Shown here: piece by piece, positions 8,706 to 14,787 of the stretch
Position numbering within the stretch: the first letter of the stretch is position 1
How the letters are laid out: each line of letters opens with the position of its first letter
IMG/VR virus record: IMGVR_UViG_3300044225_002737
Coordinates: 1 to 29,502 of that record
DNA: 29,502 nt
Origin: a virus
Strand: one strand, 5' to 3'
The notes under the pieces: model-generated
Database searches by the model: none
Told to the model about the DNA's origin: nothing
Seen by the model: the letters and a program-made list of their open reading frames with translations, nothing else
Program-made: the position numbers and the translations under genes

Positions 8706-8920
8706 TGATTGAATTAGTTTTTGCACTCTTATTAATACAAGATCATAAAATTATAGAGCATCGTTATCACGAGAATCTAAGTTCTTGTATGAAAGCCAGA
8801 CGTTACGCTATGAATGACAGAGATCCTGGTGGCAGAGTTGTATTTAAATGCATACAGTCTAAAGCAAATGTAGAAGTTTACATGGGAGATAAAAAAATTA
8901 CTTCATTAATACTAAACTAA
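8705..8920 (+). CDS. Small two-cysteine protein, likely exported
   Basis: 71 aa. A hydrophobic start (MIELVFALLLIQ) precedes an HKIIEHRYHENLSSC stretch and a second Cys in RVVFKC, about 20 residues later. The two Cys could form a disulphide after export. Similar small proteins are frequent in marine phages (recalled). The minus-strand gene at 10217 has the same general plan of a hydrophobic start and spaced Cys. The start overlaps the previous stop and the stop overlaps the next ATG. Confidence 0.8.
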   Translation: MIELVFALLLIQDHKIIEHRYHENLSSCMKARRYAMNDRDPGGRVVFKCIQSKANVEVYMGDKKITSLILN

Positions 8921-9135
8921 TGGTAAAAATTCATACAGAAATAATTAATGGTGTTTGTCCAACCTGTGAAGAATTTACAATGTTAGTAGGTGTTACTAAA
9001 ACTTTTTATAGATGCATGAATTGTGGTGCAGATTTAGAACAATTTGTTAACGGTAAAATAAGTTACATACCAACACTTAGTCCCAAAACATTAGAGTCTA
9101 AAATGAAAGAATATTTTATAGCTGAAGAGGAATAA
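8920..9135 (+). CDS. Zinc-ribbon protein
   Basis: 71 aa. Two CxxC knuckles, CPTC at residues 13-16 and CMNC at about 32-35, form a short zinc ribbon. The second half is a basic and acidic helix. It probably binds DNA, RNA or a protein partner; zinc ribbons of this size often act as transcription or replication accessory factors. It shares single-base stop/start overlaps with both neighbours. Confidence 0.82.
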   Translation: MVKIHTEIINGVCPTCEEFTMLVGVTKTFYRCMNCGADLEQFVNGKISYIPTLSPKTLESKMKEYFIAEEE

Positions 9136-9281
9136 TGGCCAAAAAAGCAAAAGGTTTGTATGCAAAAATAGAGCACGAACCTATTTTTCACAAAACTTCG
9201 ATTGGACGCAACCCTAGCTTGTGTAAAATGAACAAAAGTAAGCGACGTATGTATAAAAAATATCGGGGCCAGGGACGTTAG
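9135..9281 (+). CDS. Small basic conserved phage protein
   Basis: 48 aa, very basic. The core KTSIGRNPSLC and the end RRMYKKYRGQGR are a pattern I recognise from small cyanophage and other marine phage proteins, so the ORF is real although short. The ATG overlaps the previous stop. Function unknown; nucleic-acid binding is plausible from charge. The stop is only 3 bases ahead of a strong promoter, so it closes the first operon. Confidence 0.75.
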   Translation: MAKKAKGLYAKIEHEPIFHKTSIGRNPSLCKMNKSKRRMYKKYRGQGR

Positions 9282-9284
9282 GGG

Positions 9285-9313
9285 TTGACAAATATCTCGT
9301 AATATCCTATATA
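9285..9313 (+). promoter_or_regulatory. Sigma70-type promoter P1
   Basis: TTGACA at 9285-9290, a 17-bp spacer and TATATA at 9308-9313. The spacer has AATATC and AATATCC, motifs that recur near the other promoters. An AGAAAGG ribosome site and ATG 9338 follow. A perfect -35 and ideal spacing make this a strong host-type promoter. Confidence 0.8.
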
Positions 9314-9337
9314 GAAAGTACAACAGAAAGGTAAAAC

Positions 9338-9742
9338 ATGACTATAACAAAAAAAGCTAACTACAGAACTTTCCTAGAAAAACAAAACAAGAGGAAAGAT
9401 AAGAAAATAAGAGATCTTGAACTAACAATACAAAGTCTTCAAGAAGATAACGAAGGCCAACAAACATACATTAGTGAGCTACAGGAAAGAAAAGACCAAT
9501 ACAAAGAAGAGCGTAATGAGAATGCAGAAGAGGTAGAAAATTTAAAACAAGACAAAGATCACCTTGAATTGCAATATCTAAAACAAGTTGTGGATCTACA
9601 AAATAAAGTTATTAATTATGCAGAACACAAGGCAACATTTGTGCCACCGGTTTATAACAGCTCATATGTTAAAGATAACATGGGAAATGGTGCAGCAACA
9701 CCTAATGTTACTACATCTAGTTCGAGCACTATACTACGATGA
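9338..9742 (+). CDS. Soluble coiled-coil protein
   Basis: 134 aa. Residues about 10-98 are continuous heptads (Lys, Glu, Gln and Leu rich), i.e. a long coiled coil, with a low-complexity tail ending NVTTSSSSTILR. It has no membrane segment. It is the first gene after promoter P1 and has an AGAAAGG ribosome site. Role unknown; a scaffolding or protein-binding role is all that can be said. Confidence 0.82.
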   Translation: MTITKKANYRTFLEKQNKRKDKKIRDLELTIQSLQEDNEGQQTYISELQERKDQYKEERNENAEEVENLKQDKDHLELQYLKQVVDLQNKVINYAEHKATFVPPVYNSSYVKDNMGNGAATPNVTTSSSSTILR

Positions 9743-9927
9743 AAGAAAAAGTAATAACAATAAAACCAAAAGGCATAAGCCAAAAACAATACTCTAATTT
9801 TTTATTAGAGTTAAATCTTATGAAGAAAGCCTGGAAGCCCTACGGTGTAAACGTAGAGATATCAGCTCCAGGTTTGCGTAAGATTATATTGTTTGGAACG
9901 AGGACAGGCGTTGCAGGAAAAGATTGA
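9739..9927 (+). CDS. Hypothetical small protein
   Basis: 62 aa, start overlapping the previous stop (ATGA). It has an alternating beta/alpha look: KVITIKPKG strand, helical NFLLELNLMKKAW, then VEISAPGLRKIILFGT. No known family recognised. Overlap with both neighbours supports real translation. Confidence 0.7.
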   Translation: MKEKVITIKPKGISQKQYSNFLLELNLMKKAWKPYGVNVEISAPGLRKIILFGTRTGVAGKD

Positions 9928-10150
9928 CAAAGCTGCAAACGATTGGAACCGCACTAAGGATCCTAAGTATAAAGATCTTTGGTATAAATTAATAAAGGAG
10001 TATGTAGGTGGATCTTATAATATACAACGATGGGGTGTACAGTCTCGTGCCAGTGACAAAACAAATGTTGGCAGACATGATGTTATTCAGCCAGCTAAAT
10101 TTTTTCGACCTTTGCGACATCATAAGATTAAAGTTAACAACGTATCATGA
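9893..10150 (+). CDS. Hypothetical small basic protein (TTG start)
   Basis: 85 aa using TTG 9893, the only start between the upstream in-frame stop and the body of the ORF. It has an amphipathic helical N-terminus (MERGQALQEKIDKAANDW), a KYKDLWYKLIKEY segment, and a basic His-rich end (FRPLRHHKIKV). No ribosome site is evident, so it may be translated by coupling through its 35-base overlap with the previous gene. Function unknown. Confidence 0.6.
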   Translation: MERGQALQEKIDKAANDWNRTKDPKYKDLWYKLIKEYVGGSYNIQRWGVQSRASDKTNVGRHDVIQPAKFFRPLRHHKIKVNNVS

Positions 10151-10216
10151 TTATCCTATCAATGCACATGTCATGAATGATGGCAGTGGAGACTTTTTTG
10201 GTTGTATGCAAAGAGA

Positions 10217-10429
10217 CTAGGTTTCTTGTGATGGTGTGCAGAAAAATTTAATAAAAATTTTCTTTTGATTTACATCATTAGCACCAATTTTTTCTAACTG
10301 AACTATGGATTCTTTATACCCTGCATTTAAACAAGTATATAAATCAGGATATGAAGCAGTGTGTTGCACCGGAGGCAAACAAGAGTTGGCCATGCCCGAA
10401 CAAAATATAAAAGTTAAAATAAAATTCAT
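10217..10429 (-). CDS. Small secreted cysteine protein, minus strand
   Basis: 70 aa, ATG at 10429 preceded by AGGTG on the minus strand (an upstream GTG at 10435 is less likely). It has a signal-peptide-like start (MNFILTFIFCSGMA), then Cys at about 17, a YPDLYTCLNAGYKESI segment and a final FFC. This spacing is recurrent in small exported proteins of marine phages (recalled). It is an isolated minus-strand gene in a + operon, and its ATG touches the -35 box of promoter P2, so it diverges from the RHH gene. Confidence 0.7.
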   Translation of the reverse strand: MNFILTFIFCSGMANSCLPPVQHTASYPDLYTCLNAGYKESIVQLEKIGANDVNQKKIFIKFFCTPSQET

Positions 10430-10457
10430 TGACACCTATTGTATTGTATGAGATAAA
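10429..10457 (+). promoter_or_regulatory. Sigma70-type promoter P2, divergent from the minus-strand gene
   Basis: TTGACA 10429-10434, 17-bp spacer, GATAAA 10452-10457, then AATCCCATAT, a variant of the motif seen near other promoters. An AGAAAGGAG ribosome site and ATG 10499 follow. It should drive the RHH gene and the operon behind it. Confidence 0.7.
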
Positions 10458-10498
10458 TCCCATATGAAAATTAATATTAGAAAGGAGTATAACAGAAG

Positions 10499-10678
10499 AT
10501 GACTGATATAACAAAATATAAAAATGTTTCTTTGTCTCATGACACTTACGGCGACATAGATAAACTACGAAAAATTTTAGTGCCCAATACTACGTTAAGT
10601 AGATCACAGACTATAAATATTTTAGTAAAAGAGAAAGTGAGTAAGTTAAATGGAAGAATCAAAACCAGTGGAAAATAA
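10499..10678 (+). CDS. Ribbon-helix-helix (Arc/MetJ-like) putative regulator
   Basis: 59 aa. Layout fits the RHH fold: a short beta strand (KNVSLS, residues 8-13), helix A (HDTYGDIDKLRKIL, 14-27), a turn, then helix B (LSRSQTINILVKEKVSKL, 33-50). RHH proteins dimerise and insert the paired strands in the DNA major groove, usually at palindromic or tandem sites. This is the best DNA-binding regulator candidate in the window, and the promoters here contain palindromes that could be its targets; that link is inferred. It is transcribed from P2 and has an AAAGGAG ribosome site. Confidence 0.72.
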   Translation: MTDITKYKNVSLSHDTYGDIDKLRKILVPNTTLSRSQTINILVKEKVSKLNGRIKTSGK

Positions 10679-10802
10679 AAAAGTTATTTGTCCTGACTGT
10701 GGGGGCAACGGATTTATTAGAGTACCATACGAACAAGCGAAAGAAGAACAACATGCACAATGCGAAACATGCAAATCACAAGGAGAGCTTAGTGAACACT
10801 AG
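10650..10802 (+). CDS. Small double-CxxC zinc protein
   Basis: 50 aa. CPDCGGNGF at residues 14-22 and CETC at about 38-41 give two CxxC pairs, with the first followed by GGNGF as in the DnaJ-type zinc motif. It overlaps the RHH gene by 29 bases and the next gene by 11 bases. It likely binds zinc; target unknown. Confidence 0.75.
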   Translation: MEESKPVENKKVICPDCGGNGFIRVPYEQAKEEQHAQCETCKSQGELSEH

Positions 10803-10977
10803 AGGACCAAACGATTTAGAAGAAAGAATAGAGTATCTTACAAATCAAAATGAATTTTTAAAAAAGAAATTAAAAGAATCTGTAACTAAATGTAAAAGTT
10901 TTGAGGAAGAGTGTGATAGATTATTTGAAGAAAACACTAATCTTAGAATAGTACGGAACGAAGGCAAGGTTTTATGA
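10792..10977 (+). CDS. Leucine-zipper-like small protein
   Basis: 61 aa from GTG 10792, which has AGGAGAG just upstream. An earlier ATG at 10699 lies inside the zinc-protein gene in another frame and is less likely. The whole protein is heptad-rich (LEERIEYLTNQNEFLKKKL, then ECDRLFEENTNLRIV), so it should form a coiled coil. Its stop overlaps the next ATG. Function unknown. Confidence 0.7.
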   Translation: MNTRGPNDLEERIEYLTNQNEFLKKKLKESVTKCKSFEEECDRLFEENTNLRIVRNEGKVL

Positions 10978-11390
10978 ACGATGCAATGTTAGGATACATT
11001 GCAGGTTTATTCGACGGCGAAGGATCTGTATATTTTAAACAAACAAAACAAATCAGACACAATCGTAAAGGTAAACCTGTACATAATGTTTTAGTTATCC
11101 GGATGGAAATAGCTATGACGGATGAGCACGTAGTCAGATGGGTGCACGATGTATTAGGAGTCGGGGCCGTTGGACCTAGGAAAGTAAAACCAGGGCGCAA
11201 GAAACAATGGCGTTGGAGGTGCAGCCACAGAGATGCATACTTTGTAGCTCTAGCATTGTATGAACATTCAAGGGTTAAAACAAATAAATTACAACAAATA
11301 ATAGATCATTACACACAGAAAGATGGTAAAACATTTAATGGCAAGGTGGTGAGTCTAGAGCAGTACAAGGAGGCAATGAGTTTAGAATGA
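10974..11390 (+). CDS. LAGLIDADG-type homing endonuclease
   Basis: 138 aa. One LAGLIDADG motif at residues 6-18 (LGYIAGLFDGEGS) with the catalytic acidic residue; the single motif implies it works as a homodimer. After it come beta strands and basic residues (VKPGRKKQWRWRC) suited to DNA contact. It is free-standing rather than inside an intron or intein, and both ends overlap neighbours by 4 bases, so it is well settled in the operon. Such enzymes cut DNA and spread by repair. No interrupted gene is visible nearby. Confidence 0.85.
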   Translation: MNDAMLGYIAGLFDGEGSVYFKQTKQIRHNRKGKPVHNVLVIRMEIAMTDEHVVRWVHDVLGVGAVGPRKVKPGRKKQWRWRCSHRDAYFVALALYEHSRVKTNKLQQIIDHYTQKDGKTFNGKVVSLEQYKEAMSLE

Positions 11391-12076
11391 AAGCAGACAA
11401 AGAAGCACCAACAGTACAATATGGAGTCCTGACCTGGGGGCCATGCGTATTACAAATTAAGATATCAGAGGAGTTTCAAAAGAAACTTTTAGACGAAGCA
11501 CAAAGCAGCAGAAAAGAATCTTTAAGTTATAGAGATAAACTAGCTGGTGTAATAAAAGAAGAATACTCTTATCAAAACAAAGAAATGTTTTTACCTGAGA
11601 TATCACAGATCTTAGGTGTATACGATCAAGCATTCCAGAAATGGAAGAACACACCGTATGAGAAAAAACCTGAGTATGTATTAACTTCGATGTGGGTAAA
11701 CTTTATGAAGAAGCACGAATACAATCCTCCGCACGATCATGCAGACCAGCTGTCTTTTGTAATATTTTTAGATGTACCTGAAGAGATTAAAAAAGAAAAC
11801 GAGAAGTATGAAGGTCAGTCTGGTGGTCCTGGGAGTCTAGCTTTTTTGTATGGTGAAGGTAATAGACAGGCCATAACCTATCAATCTATCTTTCCTAAAG
11901 CGAGAGATATGTTTATCTTTCCAGCATGGTTGAAGCACTATGTGGCGCCGTTCTATTCTGATGTAACCAGAGTATCTGTGTCAGGAAACATAGCAAGTTC
12001 TATTGATTTAAACCAATTAAAGAATAATGAAAAAGAAACAAAAGCTATTGAACCTGCCAAAGTTAAAGCAGGATAA
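11387..12076 (+). CDS. Putative 2OG-Fe(II) oxygenase
   Basis: 229 aa. The C-terminal half has the double-stranded beta-helix signatures: WVNFMKKHEYNPPHDHAD with His116/Asp117/His118, then LSFVIFLDVP, then FIFPAWLKHYVAPFYS with His184, and R195 in RVSVSGNI, which would bind 2-oxoglutarate. Family members of this type are common in marine phages and hydroxylate proteins, nucleic acids or small molecules; the substrate here is unknown. The ATG overlaps the endonuclease stop (ATGA). Confidence 0.85.
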   Translation: MKADKEAPTVQYGVLTWGPCVLQIKISEEFQKKLLDEAQSSRKESLSYRDKLAGVIKEEYSYQNKEMFLPEISQILGVYDQAFQKWKNTPYEKKPEYVLTSMWVNFMKKHEYNPPHDHADQLSFVIFLDVPEEIKKENEKYEGQSGGPGSLAFLYGEGNRQAITYQSIFPKARDMFIFPAWLKHYVAPFYSDVTRVSVSGNIASSIDLNQLKNNEKETKAIEPAKVKAG

Positions 12077-12173
12077 TATAAGGGCCATTCTTGGTAATCC
12101 TTTGTTCGACAGTTTAGTCGAAAAGATATTGGATCGAAAAAGACAGGAGCCGAAGAAGGATAAAAAGAAATGA
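12027..12173 (+). CDS. Small basic protein
   Basis: 48 aa in a frame overlapping the oxygenase 3' end by 50 bases. It starts with a Lys-rich run (MKKKQKLL), has a helical core (NIRAILGNPLFDSLVEKIL), and ends EPKKDKKK. The stop overlaps the next ATG (ATGA). There is no good ribosome site, so translation by coupling is likely. Function unknown. Confidence 0.5.
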   Translation: MKKKQKLLNLPKLKQDNIRAILGNPLFDSLVEKILDRKRQEPKKDKKK

Positions 12174-12289
12174 CTTTTTATCATGGCCTAGGTATGTTTT
12201 TATTTGGTATGGGTTGTACGATTGTTGGTGCGATTATTGCTTGGTATATAATAAATGAAGTAACGAAAGATAAAGATGATTTGGAATAA
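12170..12289 (+). CDS. Small membrane protein, 39 aa
   Basis: 39 aa with one hydrophobic segment (MFLFGMGCTIVGAIIAWYII, residues 9-28) and a charged tail (NEVTKDKDDLE). It overlaps the previous stop (ATGA) and the next start by 14 bases, as is usual in this operon. A single-pass membrane microprotein of unknown role. Confidence 0.6.
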   Translation: MTFYHGLGMFLFGMGCTIVGAIIAWYIINEVTKDKDDLE

Positions 12290-12986
12290 AAGATTTATTT
12301 ACCCACGATCGAGTCGTTCGATAGTCATGGGTCGAAGACACTACGATATAGATAACGAAAAGTTACCATCTGTAACAACGATCCTATCACAAACTCAGTC
12401 GGAAGAGAAGCGTAAAAGCCTGGATAATTGGAGAGCTAGAGTCGGTGCGCAGACGGCTGAGAGAATAAAGAATATAAGTGCAATGCGTGGGACTAGTATG
12501 CATACGTATCTTGAGGGGTATTTGACCGATCAAAAACACCTGGATCTGACGGCCTTGGGCCAGGAAGCAGGAAAAATGGCTGATATTGTTATCCGATCAG
12601 GGCTCGGGGACCTGGAAGAGGTGTGGGGTACAGAGGTGACACTGTTCTATCCTGGATTGTATGCAGGGGCCACGGATGCCGTAGGAATTTATAACGGGCG
12701 CGAAAGTATAATAGACTTCAAACAAACTAACAAGCCGAAACAAAGAGAATGGATCGGAGATTATTTTACTCAGCTAGCAGCTTATGCAATGGCACACAAT
12801 CATGTGTACGGCACAAACATACAGTCTGGAATCATTCTAATGTGTTCTAAAGATGGCTACTTTCAGAAGTTTGAAGTGTTTGATAAAGAATTTCAAGGTT
12901 ATATGCACACCTTCCTTAAGAAGGTCGACCAGTATTATGCAAATTGTACCAAGGATCCAAACGACCAAGGTACAAAAAATGATTAA
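12276..12986 (+). CDS. PD-(D/E)XK exonuclease, MGME1/RecB-like
   Basis: 236 aa. Nuclease motifs in order: GTSMHTYLE with His76, E120 in WGTEVTL, GATDAVG with D134, IIDFKQT with D147 and K149, and the QLAAY motif (Q166-Y170). These are the RecB/MGME1 exonuclease signatures, acting on single-stranded DNA ends. It probably processes DNA during replication or recombination together with the polymerase and helicase. The last ~45 bases carry two GGTACAA-type repeats that belong to the iteron array downstream. Confidence 0.9.
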   Translation: MIWNKRFIYPRSSRSIVMGRRHYDIDNEKLPSVTTILSQTQSEEKRKSLDNWRARVGAQTAERIKNISAMRGTSMHTYLEGYLTDQKHLDLTALGQEAGKMADIVIRSGLGDLEEVWGTEVTLFYPGLYAGATDAVGIYNGRESIIDFKQTNKPKQREWIGDYFTQLAAYAMAHNHVYGTNIQSGIILMCSKDGYFQKFEVFDKEFQGYMHTFLKKVDQYYANCTKDPNDQGTKND

Positions 12987-13209
12987 AAAGTATAATAGAT
13001 TCAAGGATAATTTAACCATAAGGCAATTGTATACACTTTTTTCTATAAAAATAAAAAAATTTTTTTATTTTTTAAAATACCTAGGTACAATTGGTACAAA
13101 TGAAAAAACGTAGTAATACCAATTGTTATTCGTTCATTTTTGTACCTAGACCCTCTGGTACAATTTGGTACAATTGGTACAAATGTATTAAAAAGCTAGT
13201 AATACCAAC
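12944..13209. repeat. GGTACAA iteron-like array with AT-rich tract; possible replication origin
   Basis: GGTACAA occurs at 12969, 13084, 13093, 13157, 13167 and 13176, and inverted (TTGTACC) at 12944 and 13140. Copies within clusters are 9-10 bp apart, about one helical turn. A 19-bp unit is repeated exactly at 13084-13102 and 13167-13185, each followed by TAGTAATACCAA (13111 and 13197). Between the clusters 13036-13078 is almost pure A/T. Iterons beside an easily melted tract is the usual plan of an initiator-bound origin; a multi-site operator is the alternative. This stretch plus 13210-13281 has no gene. Confidence 0.55.
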
Positions 13210-13233
13210 GATTTATGGGTCGCGCGCATATGA

Positions 13234-13262
13234 TTAACAATTGTAAATTTATAATTTATAAA
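13234..13262 (+). promoter_or_regulatory. Probable promoter P6
   Basis: TTAACA 13234-13239, 17-bp spacer, TATAAA 13257-13262, 19 bases before ATG 13282. The region is AT-rich, so chance matches are more likely here than for P1 or P4. Confidence 0.5.
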
Positions 13263-13281
13263 ATCTGGGGTATACAGACCT

Positions 13282-13572
13282 ATGCCTAAACGAAATAAGA
13301 AATCAAAATTTAAACACGTCGTGATCGGTTCGAAGAAGTATTATTTTTATCGTTTAGAGTGGATCGACATAACTGGGGATGCAGGCCATGCATCAATCGA
13401 AGAATTTGATAAATTCGAATGCAGCAAAATGATAACGCATGCATACATTTACAAACGAACTTCCAAATTTGTTTGGACCTTTGCTTCATATGAGGATAAA
13501 GACGTTTCATTTTCAGACCGTAATGTTTTTCCTGCTGGTTGTATTGTTAAATTGGAGAAGATTACTCTTTAG
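13282..13572 (+). CDS. Hypothetical protein
   Basis: 96 aa. A basic start (MPKRNKKSKFKH) is followed by beta-strand-like, aromatic-rich sequence (KYYFYRLEWIDITGD, FVWTFASYEDKDVSF). No family recognised. It is convergent with the small terminase gene and their 3' ends overlap by 11 bases. It sits alone behind promoter P6. Confidence 0.7.
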   Translation: MPKRNKKSKFKHVVIGSKKYYFYRLEWIDITGDAGHASIEEFDKFECSKMITHAYIYKRTSKFVWTFASYEDKDVSFSDRNVFPAGCIVKLEKITL

Positions 13573-14041
13573 AGTTTGCTAGAGCTTTGACTCGCTCGTT
13601 CTGTATTTGTTTTATTCTTTTGATTTCTTCTAATTTCTCTTCGTTTGTCATATCACTTATCTTCCCATGTAAATGTATATCTACAAACTGTCCCGTCGCT
13701 TTACCTATTAAGTTTTCAAAACCAACGGCTTTTTCTGTCTTTCCTTCTTCTACTAACTTTTGAGATAGTATCTGCTGCCTTCTTACATAGTTATGTTTGG
13801 TGACAGCAAAAGATCTATTCACCTCAGCAGATCTTTTAGCTAAGTAACTTTGTATCTTAGGATTTTGCATTAGTCGGTATGCTTCTTGTCTAGCATACTT
13901 GACGTTATAACCTGCTTGAACCGCAGCATCCTGATGTGTTGTTCTACCTTCATTAAAGATTAAATACTCACAGAACCTTCTTTGTTGTTCTGTTAAATCT
14001 GTTGGAAAGTTAGCTTCTTTTTTAACTACCTCTTGAGTCAT
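13562..14041 (-). CDS. terS: Terminase small subunit
   Basis: 159 aa from ATG 14041 (minus strand). The longer reading from 14149 would add a hydrophobic stretch and run over the divergent gene, so it is rejected. The N-terminal ~60 residues match the small terminase DNA-binding helix-turn-helix: LTEQQRRFCEYLI, DAAVQAGYNVKYARQEAYRLMQ, and NPKIQSYL. A basic coiled middle follows and then a GQFVDIHLHGKISD segment. It would recognise the packaging site and recruit the large subunit. It is on the opposite strand to terL and 3.3 kb away, which is unusual. Confidence 0.78.
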   Translation of the reverse strand: MTQEVVKKEANFPTDLTEQQRRFCEYLIFNEGRTTHQDAAVQAGYNVKYARQEAYRLMQNPKIQSYLAKRSAEVNRSFAVTKHNYVRRQQILSQKLVEEGKTEKAVGFENLIGKATGQFVDIHLHGKISDMTNEEKLEEIKRIKQIQNERVKALANSKE

Positions 14042-14043
14042 CC

Positions 14044-14072
14044 TTGCAATATATAGATATCTGGGATATATA
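14044..14072 (+). promoter_or_regulatory. Promoter P7 with ATATCTGGGATAT operator-like site, between divergent genes
   Basis: TTGCAA 14044-14049, 17-bp spacer, TATATA 14067-14072, only 10 bases before ATG 14083, so the mRNA would have almost no leader. The 13-mer ATATCTGGGATAT lies at 14057-14069 and overlaps the -10. The same 41-bp gap must also serve the small terminase gene on the other strand, where TTGATA and TATAT boxes can be read. Confidence 0.5.
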
Positions 14073-14082
14073 TCAATACTTA

Positions 14083-14310
14083 ATGAAAGCGAAAGAATTA
14101 CGTCAATACTTAGATAAATTCCTGGTATCTCCTGCAGCACAAAATGCAAGAGTCCAAATTGAAATGCCTAACGGTGAAAAACTTGATCTTAGTGTCATTC
14201 AACTCTTGGAAAGTAGAATGATTGGTGATAGAGACACGCATATTTTAAACTTAAAAGGCGAGAAACTTGGCGGTACTTGGAAGATGCCAAAGATAATTGG
14301 CAAACTTTAA
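14083..14310 (+). CDS. Hypothetical small protein
   Basis: 75 aa from ATG 14083; the longer reading from 14044 would start inside the promoter. It begins MKAKELRQYLDKFLVSPAAQ, a helix, and continues with beta-like VQIEMPNGEKLDLS and a final GTWKMPKIIGKL. No family recognised. It diverges from the small terminase and lacks a ribosome site, consistent with a near-leaderless mRNA. Confidence 0.65.
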   Translation: MKAKELRQYLDKFLVSPAAQNARVQIEMPNGEKLDLSVIQLLESRMIGDRDTHILNLKGEKLGGTWKMPKIIGKL

Positions 14311-14330
14311 TTTAGCTCAAGGTAGGCGAC

Positions 14331-14696
14331 TTGAAACCAGAGGCTAAATTATATAGTGATCTTAAAAAAACAATTACAAAAATTTCGTGGAATAGGCTTG
14401 AAAACCGTAGCTTACTTGGTACTCCTGACCTATTGGCTTATGCTCCTAGTGGGACCTTTTTTACAGTAGAACTGAAGTATACATCTGCCTACAAAATACG
14501 TTTTTCACCCCACCAAATAGCCTTCCATGTGAAACATCCACAGAATACATTTATCCTTGTGGCCTGTACCCTGGATAAGGGGAAGGTACGCTTGTACCCT
14601 GGATCAGAAATTATTTCTCTTGTGAGGGAAGGTTTGCGCCTGAGCCCTTTGGCTTGTGGCTGGGACGCTTGCCAGCTTGCGCTTGAGCGCTTGTAG
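14331..14696 (+). CDS. PD-(D/E)XK endonuclease-like (VRR-NUC type)
   Basis: 121 aa from TTG 14331, the only start before the upstream stop. Restriction-endonuclease fold signs: GTPDLLAY with Asp, then FFTVELKYTS giving the E-x-K pair, then a SPHQIAFH helix. This is close to the VRR-NUC layout found in small phage nucleases that cut branched or mismatched DNA. A role in resolving replication or packaging intermediates is inferred. The 3' end overlaps an opposite-strand microgene by 86 bases, in a GCTTG-repeat region. Confidence 0.75.
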   Translation: MKPEAKLYSDLKKTITKISWNRLENRSLLGTPDLLAYAPSGTFFTVELKYTSAYKIRFSPHQIAFHVKHPQNTFILVACTLDKGKVRLYPGSEIISLVREGLRLSPLACGWDACQLALERL

Positions 14697-14787
14697 GCTT
14701 GTTGCTTGCGGCCTTGTCCGCTTGTTCCTTTTCGAATTGCTTTCGAATCTTTGCCAGCTCCTTGTAGTGTTTCGGGTGTTTAAACAT
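14611..14787 (-). CDS. Small basic protein, coupled to GP88 gene, antisense to the nuclease 3' end
   Basis: 58 aa on the minus strand. The ATG at 14787 overlaps the GP88 stop as TGATG, a classic coupling signal. It begins MFKHPKHYKELAKIRKQF and continues with a low-complexity Ala/Ser/Gln/Lys/Gly tail (NKPTSAQAQAGKRPSHKPKG). The tail arises from CAAGC repeats, read as GCTTG on the other strand, where they encode the C-terminus of the nuclease. Probably a flexible nucleic-acid- or protein-binding peptide; unknown function. Confidence 0.55.
   Translation of the reverse strand: MFKHPKHYKELAKIRKQFEKEQADKAASNKPTSAQAQAGKRPSHKPKGSGANLPSQEK
14650..14726. repeat. Dense GCTTG pentamer cluster
   Basis: About eight GCTTG words occur in some 75 bases, without strict spacing. 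The stretch is GC-richer than its surroundings and is read in both directions by overlapping convergent genes. It also recurs singly in the GP88 region and at 15446 and 15515. It may be a codon by-product or a replication or packaging word. Confidence 0.5.

Noticed and set aside
10008-10220. 70-aa + strand ORF
   Set aside because: It overlaps the 9893 gene out of frame, has no ribosome site and no recognisable composition; treated as a shadow.
12853-13113. 86-aa ORF running into the iteron region
   Set aside because: It overlaps the exonuclease out of frame and ends in poly-Lys/Phe from the A/T tract; no ribosome site.
12944-13209. CRISPR array
   Set aside because: Repeats are 7-19 bp with 2-3 base gaps, and no spacer-length unique segments or cas genes exist.
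14042-14149. N-terminal extension of the small terminase
   Set aside because: The extra 36 residues are hydrophobic/Ser-rich and would cross the divergent promoter and the opposite gene; the ATG at 14041 fits the family better.
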